From the NCBI RefSeq assembly GCF_009909185.1, contig NZ_JAAAMV010000025.1:1-64000 (forward strand): a stretch of 64,000 nucleotides of DNA. The letters are read 5' to 3'. The position numbers and the translations under genes were made by a program. Position 1 is the first letter of the stretch, and every line of letters starts with the position of its first letter. Source of the DNA: Paenibacillus glycinis. GTDB taxonomy: Bacteria; Bacillota; Bacilli; Paenibacillales; Paenibacillaceae. The notes under the pieces are model-generated. The model did no database searches. It had not been told where the DNA came from and saw nothing but the letters and a program-made list of their open reading frames with translations. Below are positions 9,223 through 18,662 of this stretch, in pieces.

Positions 9223-9325
9223 AACAGCCGCGGCAAGCCCTGAATGCCAGAAAACAAGCGCTCCATCTCTCAAAGCGATCTTGAAGGACGGGGCGCCTGC
9301 TTCCCTTACGCGCTGCGCGGCTGTT
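9223..9325 (-). repeat. Long-range inverted repeat between fba and murA
   Basis: AACAGCCGCG (9223-9232) and CGCGGCTGTT (9316-9325) are perfect 10-base complements about 83 bases apart, in the fba-murA intergenic region. On the minus strand the second arm to be transcribed is followed by TGTTC, not a clean U-run. It may form the base of a large leader structure for murA. Confidence 0.4.
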
Positions 9326-9347
9326 CGATTCCTTTGACTATCGGAAG

Positions 9348-10202
9348 TTAAGCTTGGTTGCTGCTGCCGAACAAACGGATTTTCTCTTGCACTACGGCTT
9401 GCATCGCGGCACGCGCAGGTACCAGGTATTTACGAGGATCGTATACGGAATCGTTGGCTGCGAGCACTTCGCGGATCGCGTTCGTGCAAGCGACTTGGTT
9501 CTCCGTGTTGACGTTGATCTTGCCGACGCCTGCCGCTACGGACAAACGGATGGCTTCGTCCGGAACGCCCGAACCGCCGTGCAGGACGACAGGAACCGGA
9601 ATCGCGTCGGTGACTTTTTGAATGATATCGTAATGGATTTTAGGCTCGCCTTTGTACATGCCGTGCGCCGTGCCTACCGCGATTGCCAGGCAGTCCACGC
9701 CCGTTTCTTCGAAGAAACGGATCGCTTCTTCCGGGTTCGCCAGGGAAGCATGCTCCTCGTCAACGCTCAGGTCGTCTTCGACGCCGCCGATCGTGCCGAG
9801 CTCGCCTTCAACGGATACGCCCATCGCGTGAGCCGCTTTTACGACTTCTTTCGTAATCGCGATGTTCTCTTCCAGCGAGTAGTGGGAACCGTCGAACATA
9901 ACGGACGAGAAGCCCGCGCGGATGCACTTCATGGCAACTTCGAAGCTGCTGCCGTGGTCCAGGTGAAGCGCGATCGGCAAGCCGGATTTCTTGGCTGCCG
10001 CTTCCGCGATCGCGACCGTGTATTCGATACCCATATATTTCAGGGCGCCTTCGGATACGCCGAAAATAAACGGCGATTTCTCTGCAATGGCAGCGTCGGT
10101 GATCGCTTGCGCGAACTCCAGGTTGTTCATGTTGAATTGACCGACCGCGAATTTGCCTGCTTTGGCTTTCGGCAGGAATTCATTCATTGAAACGAGTGGC
10201 AT
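9348..10202 (-). CDS. fba: Class II fructose-1,6-bisphosphate aldolase
   Basis: 284 residues. Zinc ligands are visible in HLDHGSS (about 80-86) and further on in GELGTIGG and the HGGSG motif. Interconverts fructose-1,6-bisphosphate with dihydroxyacetone phosphate and glyceraldehyde 3-phosphate in glycolysis and gluconeogenesis. The ATG follows AGGAGG at about 11 bases. It is downstream of spo0F as in B. subtilis, but the tal (ywjH) gene found between fba and murA there is absent. Confidence 0.96.
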   Translation of the reverse strand: MPLVSMNEFLPKAKAGKFAVGQFNMNNLEFAQAITDAAIAEKSPFIFGVSEGALKYMGIEYTVAIAEAAAKKSGLPIALHLDHGSSFEVAMKCIRAGFSSVMFDGSHYSLEENIAITKEVVKAAHAMGVSVEGELGTIGGVEDDLSVDEEHASLANPEEAIRFFEETGVDCLAIAVGTAHGMYKGEPKIHYDIIQKVTDAIPVPVVLHGGSGVPDEAIRLSVAAGVGKINVNTENQVACTNAIREVLAANDSVYDPRKYLVPARAAMQAVVQEKIRLFGSSNQA

Positions 10203-10367
10203 GGTTCTCTACTCCTCCTAAGGTGGTATGGCGTCGACGAACGGCCCCATACGATGTCTGTGATATGCGACGCTTCGCCCACCACCTCTGCCTGGCGGCA
10301 GACGGCTGGTTTGGAAGACATGCGCCTGACTGATCTTGCATCACGCCTCTGAATATCGCACCCGGTC

Positions 10368-10377
10368 ATTATATCAC
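10368..10377 (-). promoter_or_regulatory. fba promoter (extended -10)
   Basis: TGATATAAT on the minus strand is an extended -10 (TGnTATAAT, hexamer 10368-10373). The -35 region is poor: TTGTAC lies 20 bases upstream. The leader to fba would be about 160 nt and holds a CTGCC/GGCAG hairpin. Confidence 0.5.
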
Positions 10378-10432
10378 ATCCATCCGGGGTTTGGTACAAG
10401 TGTTGCCATCCCTCGGATCGCGGCCCCGAAAC

Positions 10433-10470
10433 AAAAAAAAGCGGGATCCCCTATGCTAGGATCCCACCGC
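10433..10470 (-). terminator. spo0F terminator overlapping the stop codon
   Basis: On the minus strand GCGGTGGGATCC, then the spo0F stop TAG in the loop, then GGATCCCGC and TTTTTTTTT. The 5' arm is made from the last codons of spo0F. Confidence 0.85.
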
Positions 10471-10854
10471 GTACCAGCCGCCCGATTCGCCGCCGCGAAG
10501 CTGCAAGTTGACCGCCATCCGCATCTCGTCGATGTCGAACGGTTTCGTAAAGTGCATCAGCGCGCCGTGATCGGTCGCTTCTTTGATCATGTCCAGCTCG
10601 CCGTACGCCGTCATCATGATGACTTTAATGTCTTTGTTGATCGCTTTGACATGCTTCAAGATCTCAAGCCCGTCCATGCCCGGAATCTTCATGTCGAGCA
10701 GCACCAGGTCCGGAGACTCGTTCCGAACGATCTCCAGCGCCAGCTTGCCGTTCGGCGCCTGAAACGTCATGTAGCCTTCGCTGCTGAATACTTCCATCAA
10801 CAAAATACGAATGCCGTTCTGGTCATCGACGATCAAGACTTTCTTGTTCTCCAA
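10456..10854 (-). CDS. spo0F: Sporulation initiation phosphotransferase Spo0F
   Basis: A single receiver domain of about 132 residues. Acidic pocket VDDQ, phosphorylated Asp in [13 protein letters not shown], conserved Thr in MTAYGE and Lys in KPFDIDE, all close to B. subtilis Spo0F. Relays phosphate from sporulation kinases to Spo0B in the phosphorelay. The start is taken as TTG at 10854, with GGGAGGG 7 bases upstream; the in-frame ATG at 10878 has no ribosome site. The C-terminus is a few residues longer than in B. subtilis. Confidence 0.95.
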   Translation of the reverse strand: MENKKVLIVDDQNGIRILLMEVFSSEGYMTFQAPNGKLALEIVRNESPDLVLLDMKIPGMDGLEILKHVKAINKDIKVIMMTAYGELDMIKEATDHGALMHFTKPFDIDEMRMAVNLQLRGGESGGWYAVGS

Positions 10855-10918
10855 CTTGAAACCCTCCCAGGAATGCACGATGATCCGCGATTTGGATTAG
10901 AATCCCATTATGGGTAAT

Positions 10919-10948
10919 GATTTCGCGTCGAAACATCCATTTTCCTGC
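10919..10948 (-). promoter_or_regulatory. Candidate sigma-H promoter of spo0F
   Basis: GCAGGAAAA (10940-10948) matches the sigma-H -35 fully; CGCGAAATC (10919-10927), 12 bases on, matches the -10 only partly. TTTCGACG in the spacer resembles a Spo0A box. spo0F is sigma-H and Spo0A controlled in B. subtilis. Confidence 0.35.
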
Positions 10949-10985
10949 TTGAGCTGGAAAAAAACTTTAGTCCTGACAGTGCGTG

Positions 10986-12641
<1,656 letters not shown>

Positions 12642-12659
12642 CTAAGAAAAACGGTCCAT

Positions 12660-12703
12660 AAAAAAGAAAAAAGTGACACCCGTAACCACGGGGCACTTTC
12701 TAA
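12660..12703 (-). terminator. pyrG leader attenuator hairpin
   Basis: On the minus strand AAGTGCCCCGTGGTTACGGG, then TGTCACTT and TTTTTTCTTTTTT, make a terminator about 35 nt into the pyrG leader, upstream of the coding region. The 5' arm has a CCCC run that a 5' oligo-G tail could pair with. Confidence 0.7.
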
Positions 12704-12734
12704 TTTTGGCTTATACCTTATGTCCGAACTTGAA

Positions 12735-12775
12735 GCCCAAACAATAGTTTACTCTGCCGCGGCTTCGCCTGTCAA
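12735..12775 (-). promoter_or_regulatory. pyrG promoter with GGGC start site
   Basis: TTGACA (12770-12775) and TAAACT (12746-12751) on the minus strand, 18 bases apart. Seven bases after the -10 the sequence is GGGC (12735-12738), the initiation sequence that in B. subtilis pyrG supports G-slippage when CTP is low. Confidence 0.7.
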
Positions 12776-12805
12776 GGGACTACGGACAGGCGATCGCGGT
12801 CCGTT

Positions 12806-13387
12806 TTACTTCCCGTCTTCGTCGTCTTCGTCGTCTTCCGCGTCATCGTCTTCGCCGTCTTCGTCGGCGTCGGCATCCTCGCCCTCGACGTCCTCCGCGA
12901 TGTCTTCTTCTTCGATTTCCTCGTCGTCGATCAGCACTTCTTCATCGACTTCCGCTTCTTCCTCCGCTTCGTCGAAGATCTCTTGATCCTCGTCGTAGGA
13001 ATCGAAATCGTCGTCCTCGGCCGCGTACGTATCCTCTTCCTCGTCCGTGTACGCGTCATCGTCGTCGTCCTCGTCGTTGATGATCCGCGAACGCTTGGCG
13101 TTGCCGACCGGATCTTCGTTGCGCTCGACGGGATACCAGCGCTTCAATCCCCACATGTTGCTGCCGACGCACGCGAAGCGCCCGTCGATGTTGATTTCCG
13201 TATATACTTGCGCAATCACTTGGTTGATTTGATCTTGGGACAGGCCCCGGATTTTGGCAATTTCATTCATGATGTCGCGATAGTAAAACGGCGTATTGGC
13301 CGCTTTAAGCAATTCAAATGCCAAGTCGACCATCGGCATTTCCTTGATGCGTTCCGGATCGATCTTCAAGACGATCTCGCTGCTCAA
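12806..13387 (-). CDS. rpoE: DNA-directed RNA polymerase delta subunit
   Basis: 193 residues. The N-terminal globular half (about 1-90, with the NTPFYYRDIMNEIAKI and GRFACVGSNMWGLKRWYP blocks) is the HARE-HTH-type delta domain; the C-terminal half is almost entirely Asp/Glu, as expected. Delta raises RNA polymerase specificity and recycling in Gram-positive bacteria. The start is TTG with a GAGGA site about 11 bases upstream; the next Met is residue 18. The codons of the acidic tail give the region its strong GAC/GAG/GAA repetitiveness. Confidence 0.95.
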   Translation of the reverse strand: MSSEIVLKIDPERIKEMPMVDLAFELLKAANTPFYYRDIMNEIAKIRGLSQDQINQVIAQVYTEINIDGRFACVGSNMWGLKRWYPVERNEDPVGNAKRSRIINDEDDDDDAYTDEEEDTYAAEDDDFDSYDEDQEIFDEAEEEAEVDEEVLIDDEEIEEEDIAEDVEGEDADADEDGEDDDAEDDEDDEDGK

Positions 13388-13534
13388 ATTCGGACACTTC
13401 CTCTCATGTCAAATTGCCTGCCGATCGCAAGCAATCCATTATCAAACTATAGTAAAACCTATTTTTTATCAAAAAGCAAGCATGCCCTGCCCGCGGGTCC
13501 GGAGAAAGCGAAAACTATGTATGTCTCGCGTTTT

Positions 13535-13566
13535 CAAAAAGAAAAAGCGAAGGTGGCCCTCCGCTT
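13535..13566 (-). terminator. Intrinsic terminator upstream of rpoE
   Basis: On the minus strand AAGCGGAGG-GCCA-CCTTCGCTT is followed by TTTTCTTTTTG. No recognised gene lies directly upstream on that strand, so it may end a leader or small RNA. Confidence 0.6.
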
Positions 13567-13700
13567 CGACTGTATCCTTCCGGATCGGGCGACGGGCGCC
13601 TTTGCCGGTAACAAGAGCCTGCTAAGGGCTCTTGGTCTATACTATGTCCCCGTGCGGCGAATGACACGGTTTGCAGCCTAATTATGCGAAAAAAGGCAAG
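13567..13700 (-). other. Gene-free stretch with strong hairpins, possible small RNA
   Basis: Between the rpoE start and the protease gene I recognise no coding gene. The minus strand carries a perfect 8-bp stem CAAGAGCC/GGCTCTTG (13612-13619 and 13627-13634) and a GC-rich CCGG...CCGG segment, and ends in the terminator at 13535-13566. No good promoter was found. Confidence 0.3.
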
Positions 13701-13704
13701 TTGC

Positions 13705-13735
13705 TCATACAGCTTGTTGCTCCCCTTCATACAAT
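13705..13735 (+). promoter_or_regulatory. Candidate sigma-E-like promoter of the protease gene
   Basis: TCATACA (13705-13711) and CATACAAT (13728-13735). The -10 is a full sigma-E match; the 16-base spacer is one or two longer than usual and the -35 is partial. Confidence 0.3.
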
Positions 13736-13771
13736 AGTTCAGCATGATTCGCCATGGAGGGGAAGCCAAAT

Positions 13772-14908
13772 TTGGACAGATCCGCAATTCTCCGCCTGTT
13801 GCACAGCGCGTCGTCACTTCCCGCACCCGCCGCAAAGCGGCGAATCGTCCGCTTCCGGCAGCAGGGCGACTATGAGCGCTTCCTGCTCGAATGGTCGAAC
13901 TTCGACATGCCGGACGGGGGCGCATCGGCAGCCGTTCGGCATTTGCCCATCATAAAGGCCTTCTCTCTCCCCGTATCGAGCGAATTGCTGGCCGCCGCCC
14001 CCGCCAGCGGATTATGGATCGAAAACGACCCCCAGGTGACGGTGCACGCCACCGTGACCAAACCGTCCGCCCGCGACAAAGGCATTCCCTGGGGCGTGCA
14101 GGAAATCAAAGCCCCGCTCGCCTGGAGCTCGACGACCGGCCACCGCGTCAAGGTCGGCGTCATCGACACCGGCGTCGATTTCAGCCATCCCGACCTGAAG
14201 CAATCGCTCGGCCGGGGCATCAATCTACTCAACCGCGGCACGCTGCCACATGACGATAACGGCCACGGCACGCACATCGCCGGCACGATCGCGGCCGCGA
14301 ACCAGGTGCACGGCATGATCGGCGTCGCCCCCCGCGCCATGGTCTATCCGGTCAAAGCGTTCGACCACAACGGCAGCGCCTTCGTCTCCGACATCGTGCT
14401 CGGCATCGACTGGTGCGTGCGCAGCGGCATGAACATCGTCAACATGAGCTTCGGCATGAAAACGCGCAGCAAATCGCTGCTGACCGCCGTCAATAACGCC
14501 TTCAACGCCGGCGTGATTATCGTGGCGTCCTCCGGCAACGACGGCAAGCGCAAATCGATCGACTATCCCGCGCGATATCCGCAGACAATCGCGGTCGGCG
14601 CGACGAACAGGCTGCGCCGCATCGCGCCGTTCAGCAACCGCGGCATGTACATCGACGTCTACGCGCCGGGCGACAAAATCTTGTCCTCCTGGCTGCGCGG
14701 CAAATACAACGAAATGAGCGGCACGTCGATGGCCACCTCGCATGTCAGCGGCGCCATCGCGCTGCTGCTGGCGTACCGTCCCGGCTTGACGCCGACGGAT
14801 ATCAAGGCCGTCGTCAAGCGATCCATGCTGCCCTTAAGAGGCACGAAAGCCCCCCGATTGACCGGGGAGCTGGATGTCATGCGCATGCTGCAGGCCGTGG
14901 AACGGTAG
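13772..14908 (+). CDS. S8 family serine peptidase (subtilisin-like)
   Basis: About 378 residues. The catalytic triad is complete: Asp in VGVIDTGVD, His in DNGHGTHIAG and Ser in MSGTSMATSHVSGA. About 100 residues precede the catalytic domain and could be a propeptide, but there is no signal peptide, so the enzyme may be intracellular or exported by another route. The TTG at 13772 has GGAGGGG 9 bases upstream, while the in-frame ATG at 13754 overlaps that site; a start at 13754 remains possible. A sigma-E-like element upstream hints at sporulation expression. Confidence 0.9.
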   Translation: MDRSAILRLLHSASSLPAPAAKRRIVRFRQQGDYERFLLEWSNFDMPDGGASAAVRHLPIIKAFSLPVSSELLAAAPASGLWIENDPQVTVHATVTKPSARDKGIPWGVQEIKAPLAWSSTTGHRVKVGVIDTGVDFSHPDLKQSLGRGINLLNRGTLPHDDNGHGTHIAGTIAAANQVHGMIGVAPRAMVYPVKAFDHNGSAFVSDIVLGIDWCVRSGMNIVNMSFGMKTRSKSLLTAVNNAFNAGVIIVASSGNDGKRKSIDYPARYPQTIAVGATNRLRRIAPFSNRGMYIDVYAPGDKILSSWLRGKYNEMSGTSMATSHVSGAIALLLAYRPGLTPTDIKAVVKRSMLPLRGTKAPRLTGELDVMRMLQAVER

Positions 14909-14968
14909 GTTCCCGGCCCTTTTTGCGTTAGCGTCCGCCACGGCCGGCTCGCGGGCCGCCGGCGAAGC

Positions 14969-14998
14969 GGGAGCGGGCGGGAGCGGGCGGGAGCGGGG
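14969..14998 (+). repeat. Three tandem 10-bp GGGAGCGGGC repeats (potential G-quadruplex)
   Basis: GGGAGCGGGC occurs twice and a third copy ends GGGG, giving six G-runs of at least three with 1-3 base spacers on the plus strand. It lies between the convergent protease and argS genes. Confidence 0.8.
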
Positions 14999-15044
14999 CA
15001 GCCCCGCTTTCGGGCGCTGCCGGCGCGGCCGCGGGCAAAGCTGC

Positions 15045-16724
15045 CTACATGCGCTCCGGCGCGGAAACGCCGACGAGCTTGAGCACGTTCGCGATCGCGA
15101 CGCGGGCGGCGCCGAGCAGCGCGAAGCGGGCTTGGGTCTGCGCCGGATCCTCGGTGATGACGCGATCCGCGCGGTAGTAGCTGTGGAACAGCGACGCGAG
15201 CTCGTATACATAGCGGATCAGGCGATGCGGCGCGTACTGCGACGCGGCTTCCGCGATCTCGAGCGGCAGCTCGCCGATCTTGCGGAGCAGGTCGAATTCA
15301 TGCTCCGTCGTCAATTTGCCGAGGTCCACTTCGCCCAGCGGCAGCACGGCGATGCCTTGTTCTTCCGCCTGGCGGAAGATGCTGCAGATGCGCGCGTGGG
15401 CGTACTGCACGTAAAATACCGGATTCTCGTTCGAGGTCGAGATGGCCAAGTCCATATCGAAGTCGAGGTGGGAATCCATGCTGCGCATCGTGAAGAAGTA
15501 GCGGATCGCGTCCGTGCCGACCTCTTCCGTCAAGTCTTCCATCGTGACCGCTTTGCCGGTACGTTTGGACATCTTGACCTTCTCGCCGTTCTGGAACAGG
15601 CTGACCATCTGCGCGATCAGCACGACGAGCTTCTGCGGATCGTTGCCGAGCGCCTCCATCGCCGCCTTCACGCGCGGGATGTAGCCGTGGTGGTCGGCAC
15701 CCCAAATGTTGATCATTTTGTCGAAGCCGCGCCCGTATTTGTCGCGGTGGTACGCGATGTCCGGCGTCAAATACGTGTACGATCCGTCATTCTTCACGAG
15801 CACGCGGTTCTTGTCGTCGCCGTAGGGCATGGTGTTCAGCCAGGTCGCGCCTTCTTCTTCGTAGATCTGGCCGCGGGCGCGAAGCGCCTCGAGCGCTTGC
15901 TCGACCTGGCCCGTCTTATAGAGCGAGGTCTCGCTGAACCAGACGTCGAAGTTGACGCGGAATTCGGCAAGGTCGCGTTGGATCTTGGCCAGCTCGCGCT
16001 CCAGGCCGTAATCGCGGAAGAAGGTAAAGCGTTCTTGCTCGGGCAGCGACAGCAGACGATCGCCCTCGGTCTCGGCCAGCGCCTTCGCGAAGCCGACGAT
16101 ATCCTCGCCGTGGTAGCCGTCCTCCGGCATGGCGGCATCGAGGCCGAGCGCCTGCTTATAACGCGCCTCGATCGAGAGCGCCAGGTTCGCCACTTGATTG
16201 CCGGCGTCGTTGATGTAGTACTCGCGCGTCACGCCGTAGCCCGCGAAATCGAGCAGGTTGCAGAGCGCGTCGCCGACGGCCGCGCCGCGGGCATGCCCGA
16301 GGTGGAGGCTGCCGGTCGGATTGGCGCTGACGAACTCGACCTGCACGCGCTGGCCTTCCCCGATGCCGATACGGCCGTAATCGGCGCCTTGTTCGATCGT
16401 TTGCGCGATGACCGGGTACAGGTAGCTGCGGTCCATGCGGAAATTAATGAAGCCGGGGCCGGCGATTTCGGCGCTCTGAATCGAGGCTTTGGCCGCGTCC
16501 AGATGCGCGATGATCGCTTCCGCGATTTGGCGCGGGTTCTTCTTGGCCAGCTTCGTCAGCTGCATGGCGGCATTCGTGGCGAGATCGCCGTGCGTCTTCT
16601 CCTTCGGCACTTCGAGCACGAAGACCGGCAATTCTTCGCGCGCGGCGAGTCCCGCGGCTACGACCGCGTCGGCGATCGCGTCTTTTACTTGCTGATGAAG
16701 CAGTTCGATGACATTAGGTTTCAT
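15045..16724 (-). CDS. argS: Arginyl-tRNA synthetase
   Basis: 559 residues. Class I signature HLGH within [15 protein letters not shown] (about 130-145) and KMSKRTG (about 355-361), plus the N-terminal ArgRS-specific domain and C-terminal anticodon-binding (DALR) domain. Charges tRNA-Arg. It follows ywiB in one unit headed by an arginine-specific T-box, with a 148-bp intergenic gap that holds two long palindromic repeats. The ATG follows GGAGG. Confidence 0.97.
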   Translation of the reverse strand: MKPNVIELLHQQVKDAIADAVVAAGLAAREELPVFVLEVPKEKTHGDLATNAAMQLTKLAKKNPRQIAEAIIAHLDAAKASIQSAEIAGPGFINFRMDRSYLYPVIAQTIEQGADYGRIGIGEGQRVQVEFVSANPTGSLHLGHARGAAVGDALCNLLDFAGYGVTREYYINDAGNQVANLALSIEARYKQALGLDAAMPEDGYHGEDIVGFAKALAETEGDRLLSLPEQERFTFFRDYGLERELAKIQRDLAEFRVNFDVWFSETSLYKTGQVEQALEALRARGQIYEEEGATWLNTMPYGDDKNRVLVKNDGSYTYLTPDIAYHRDKYGRGFDKMINIWGADHHGYIPRVKAAMEALGNDPQKLVVLIAQMVSLFQNGEKVKMSKRTGKAVTMEDLTEEVGTDAIRYFFTMRSMDSHLDFDMDLAISTSNENPVFYVQYAHARICSIFRQAEEQGIAVLPLGEVDLGKLTTEHEFDLLRKIGELPLEIAEAASQYAPHRLIRYVYELASLFHSYYRADRVITEDPAQTQARFALLGAARVAIANVLKLVGVSAPERM

Positions 16725-16743
16725 GAATATTGACCTCCTGAAA

Positions 16744-16852
16744 GTTTTGCGAGGCGTAGCCTCGAAGCCGGCGATCCGGCGAGATTAGCAAAACTGCTTC
16801 GTAAGCATAAGCCATGTTTTGCGAGGCGTAGCCTCGAAGCCGGCGATCCGGC
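16744..16852. repeat. Two direct copies of a 37-bp palindrome-bearing repeat
   Basis: The same 37 bases start at 16744 and at 16816 (period 72). Each copy holds two small palindromes, CGAGGCGTAGCCTCG and GCCGGCGATCCGGC. They lie between ywiB and argS. Confidence 0.9.
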
Positions 16853-16872
16853 TTGATCGCGTACCCGGGTTT

Positions 16873-17331
16873 CTACTGGCCGTCGTCCGCTTCCGCGCGG
16901 AGGCGAATGACGAAATCGCCGATCTGCTCGTCGTCGACCAGCAGCTTGTAATGCCACTCCAGCAGCAGCGGCAAATTCGGCAGCAACCGATCCTCGCTCG
17001 GATCGGGCTTTAACAGGTCGCCGAACTGCACCCACAGGAAGCTCGTTTCCGTCTCCAGCGCGAACGACGCGTGCCGGGACGCATACTGCCCGCTTCGCCG
17101 CGCGCCGGCGACGAACGTTTGCTGCGATTCCACGTCCCCCCGCCGGGTGACGCTCAGCTCGCCGTCGCGCCAACGCACCACGGTGCGCACCTCGCTGCCT
17201 TCCTCGGTCTCTTCGTATCGCAGGAAAAACGTGCTTCCTTTGCGGTACCATTCGCCGCCGAGTCTGTTTTGCTGCAACTCGCCGTCGATGTTGCTCTCGA
17301 GCATGATATTCACTTTCGCCTTATCGTTCAT
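16873..17331 (-). CDS. ywiB: DUF1934 beta-barrel protein YwiB
   Basis: 152 residues, mostly beta-strand pattern, matching the YwiB/DUF1934 lipocalin-like family of unknown function. It lies directly upstream of argS as in B. subtilis. The ATG at 17331 has GGGAGA 7 bases upstream; the longer open frame upstream runs into the T-box terminator and is not coding. Expression should follow arginine tRNA charging through the T-box. Confidence 0.88.
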   Translation of the reverse strand: MNDKAKVNIMLESNIDGELQQNRLGGEWYRKGSTFFLRYEETEEGSEVRTVVRWRDGELSVTRRGDVESQQTFVAGARRSGQYASRHASFALETETSFLWVQFGDLLKPDPSEDRLLPNLPLLLEWHYKLLVDDEQIGDFVIRLRAEADDGQ

Positions 17332-17396
17332 GTCGCGGTCTCCCGTCTTGTTCGTTCTCCTGTTCCCACTATAATCGGCTTCGGCCCGGACAACAA

Positions 17397-17698
17397 GAAA
17401 ACCCCCGTCTCTATAAAGAGACGGAGGTTGATTTCCGCGGTACCACTCTTCTGGCTCCGCAGCCGGCCGGCTCCCTCTCACGAAGGAAACGCGAACGCTG
17501 CGAGCGCCTCTCGAACACGATAACGGGGTGACCGGATTGACCTATTGCGGCGGCTCGCGAAGCGTATGCCTGCCATATTCAGTCGATCAACTCCCGGGTG
17601 CGCTTCCCTTGCACCGCTGCGCCGGCTTCCACCTCCCCGGCTCGCTGCTGTCAGCGTCTTGCAAGCTACTGTCCCGTTCATCGTATGTGGCTGTTATT
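17397..17698 (-). promoter_or_regulatory. T-box riboswitch, arginine type (CGC specifier)
   Basis: On the minus strand: conserved T-box AGAGTGGTACCGCGG (17435-17449), followed by a terminator (arms ACCTCCGTCTC and GAGACGGGGGT, 17397-17429). Stem I carries GATGAACGGGACAGTAG and, on its 3' side, GGAAG-CGC-A-CCCG; the CGGG/CCCG pairing below and the AGTA motif opposite place CGC (17600-17602, complement) as specifier codon, which is Arg. Uncharged tRNA-Arg should allow read-through into ywiB-argS. Confidence 0.93.
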
Positions 17699-17704
17699 TC
17701 CCCT

Positions 17705-17732
17705 ATTATATGCGACCATGCGAAAATTGCAA
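17705..17732 (-). promoter_or_regulatory. Promoter of the T-box-ywiB-argS unit
   Basis: TTGCAA (17727-17732) and TATAAT (17705-17710) on the minus strand with a 16-base spacer. It starts within 12 bases of the upstream gene's stop codon. Confidence 0.75.
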
Positions 17733-17743
17733 GCGGCAATCGT

Positions 17744-18247
17744 TCAATTCAAGTACGGCATCAGCGCGCGCCAGGCCTCGATGCGGTCCGCGGTCGTCCG
17801 CATCGTCCTCGTGGGGATGGGACTGGTCGACGGCAGCTTCAGCTTGGCCAGATCCGCCAGGCCGGGATGGTCCTTGAAATATTTCATGAACGTGTCATGC
17901 GACTTCGCGCCGTTGAAAATCAATCCGTGCACGCCGGGATAATCCGCGAGCAGACCCGGCAAATCATTCGGAACCTCGTCGCGGATGTTGGCATCCAGGC
18001 TGCCTTCGCGTTCGCAGGAGGCAATGACGTCCCACATGGCGATCCCGTGCGAGGAGGCAAAGGCGAGCCGGTCCTCGTAAGCCTCGTCCGGCTCCCGTCC
18101 GAACAAGCCGTAGAGCACCCGCCACATATGGTTGCGGGGATTGCCGTAGTATTGGTTCGCCGCGAGGGAAGCCGCGCCGGGCATGCTGCCCAGCACAAGC
18201 ACCTTCGCGCCCTCGCGGATCATCGGCGGAAAAGAATGCACGCGCAT
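17744..18247 (-). CDS. DNA-deoxyinosine glycosylase (UDG superfamily, family 6 type)
   Basis: 167 residues. The N-terminal motif VLGSMPGAASL followed by NQYYGNPRNHMW is typical of the hypoxanthine-DNA glycosylase branch of the uracil-DNA glycosylase fold, and the C-terminal LPSTSPIPTR fits the second active-site loop. It would remove deaminated adenine (hypoxanthine) from DNA in base excision repair. The ATG has AAAGGAGG 9 bases upstream. It is a single gene; substrate specificity is inferred from the family. Confidence 0.85.
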   Translation of the reverse strand: MRVHSFPPMIREGAKVLVLGSMPGAASLAANQYYGNPRNHMWRVLYGLFGREPDEAYEDRLAFASSHGIAMWDVIASCEREGSLDANIRDEVPNDLPGLLADYPGVHGLIFNGAKSHDTFMKYFKDHPGLADLAKLKLPSTSPIPTRTMRTTADRIEAWRALMPYLN

Positions 18248-18410
18248 GGCGAATCGCCTCCTTTATCCTCCGAGCTTACCCGGAGAGGGGGAACGTTTGC
18301 AAGCGGTGCGCCGAAAAGCCTCCCGCGGCGGGCTTGTCCCGGCCGAAAAGCGGCCGTGCGCGAATTGCGATTCCAGTCGGGCTTATCTATACAGGGCCCG
18401 TAGGTTAGGG

Positions 18411-18662
18411 CTATATTTGAGGCGAGCCCGGCGGCAGTCCGCTCAGCTTCTCCAGCCTGCGGCAAATCTCGTGCTGCCACTCGACGTCCCCGGCCATGGA
18501 AGCGGCCAACGATAGATTGTGCAGATTGGCGAGTTGTCTGACATGCATGGCATTGACCGCCAAGCAGTGTTCGAAATCCGCTTGCTCTTCCCCGGTCAGA
18601 TGCCGGCCCCCGCGAATGGTCCACAGCTCCGCAAGCCGTTCATGTATCGGCAAAATGGTCAT
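18411..18662 (-). CDS. Small DUF7667-type protein
   Basis: 83 residues, helical and soluble, beginning MTILPIHERLAELWTIRGG with later LHNLSLAASMAGD and WQHEICRRLEKL blocks. I recall similar short proteins as common in Paenibacillus, with no assigned function. The ATG at 18662 has GGAGG 8 bases upstream. Confidence 0.75.
   Translation of the reverse strand: MTILPIHERLAELWTIRGGRHLTGEEQADFEHCLAVNAMHVRQLANLHNLSLAASMAGDVEWQHEICRRLEKLSGLPPGSPQI

Noticed and set aside
13515-13925. 136-codon open frame on the minus strand upstream of rpoE
   Set aside because: No ribosome site, no protein-like pattern, and it overlaps the protease gene; treated as a structured non-coding stretch instead.
14874-16733. 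619-codon open frame on the plus strand
   Set aside because: Antisense of argS, which has all class I synthetase motifs.
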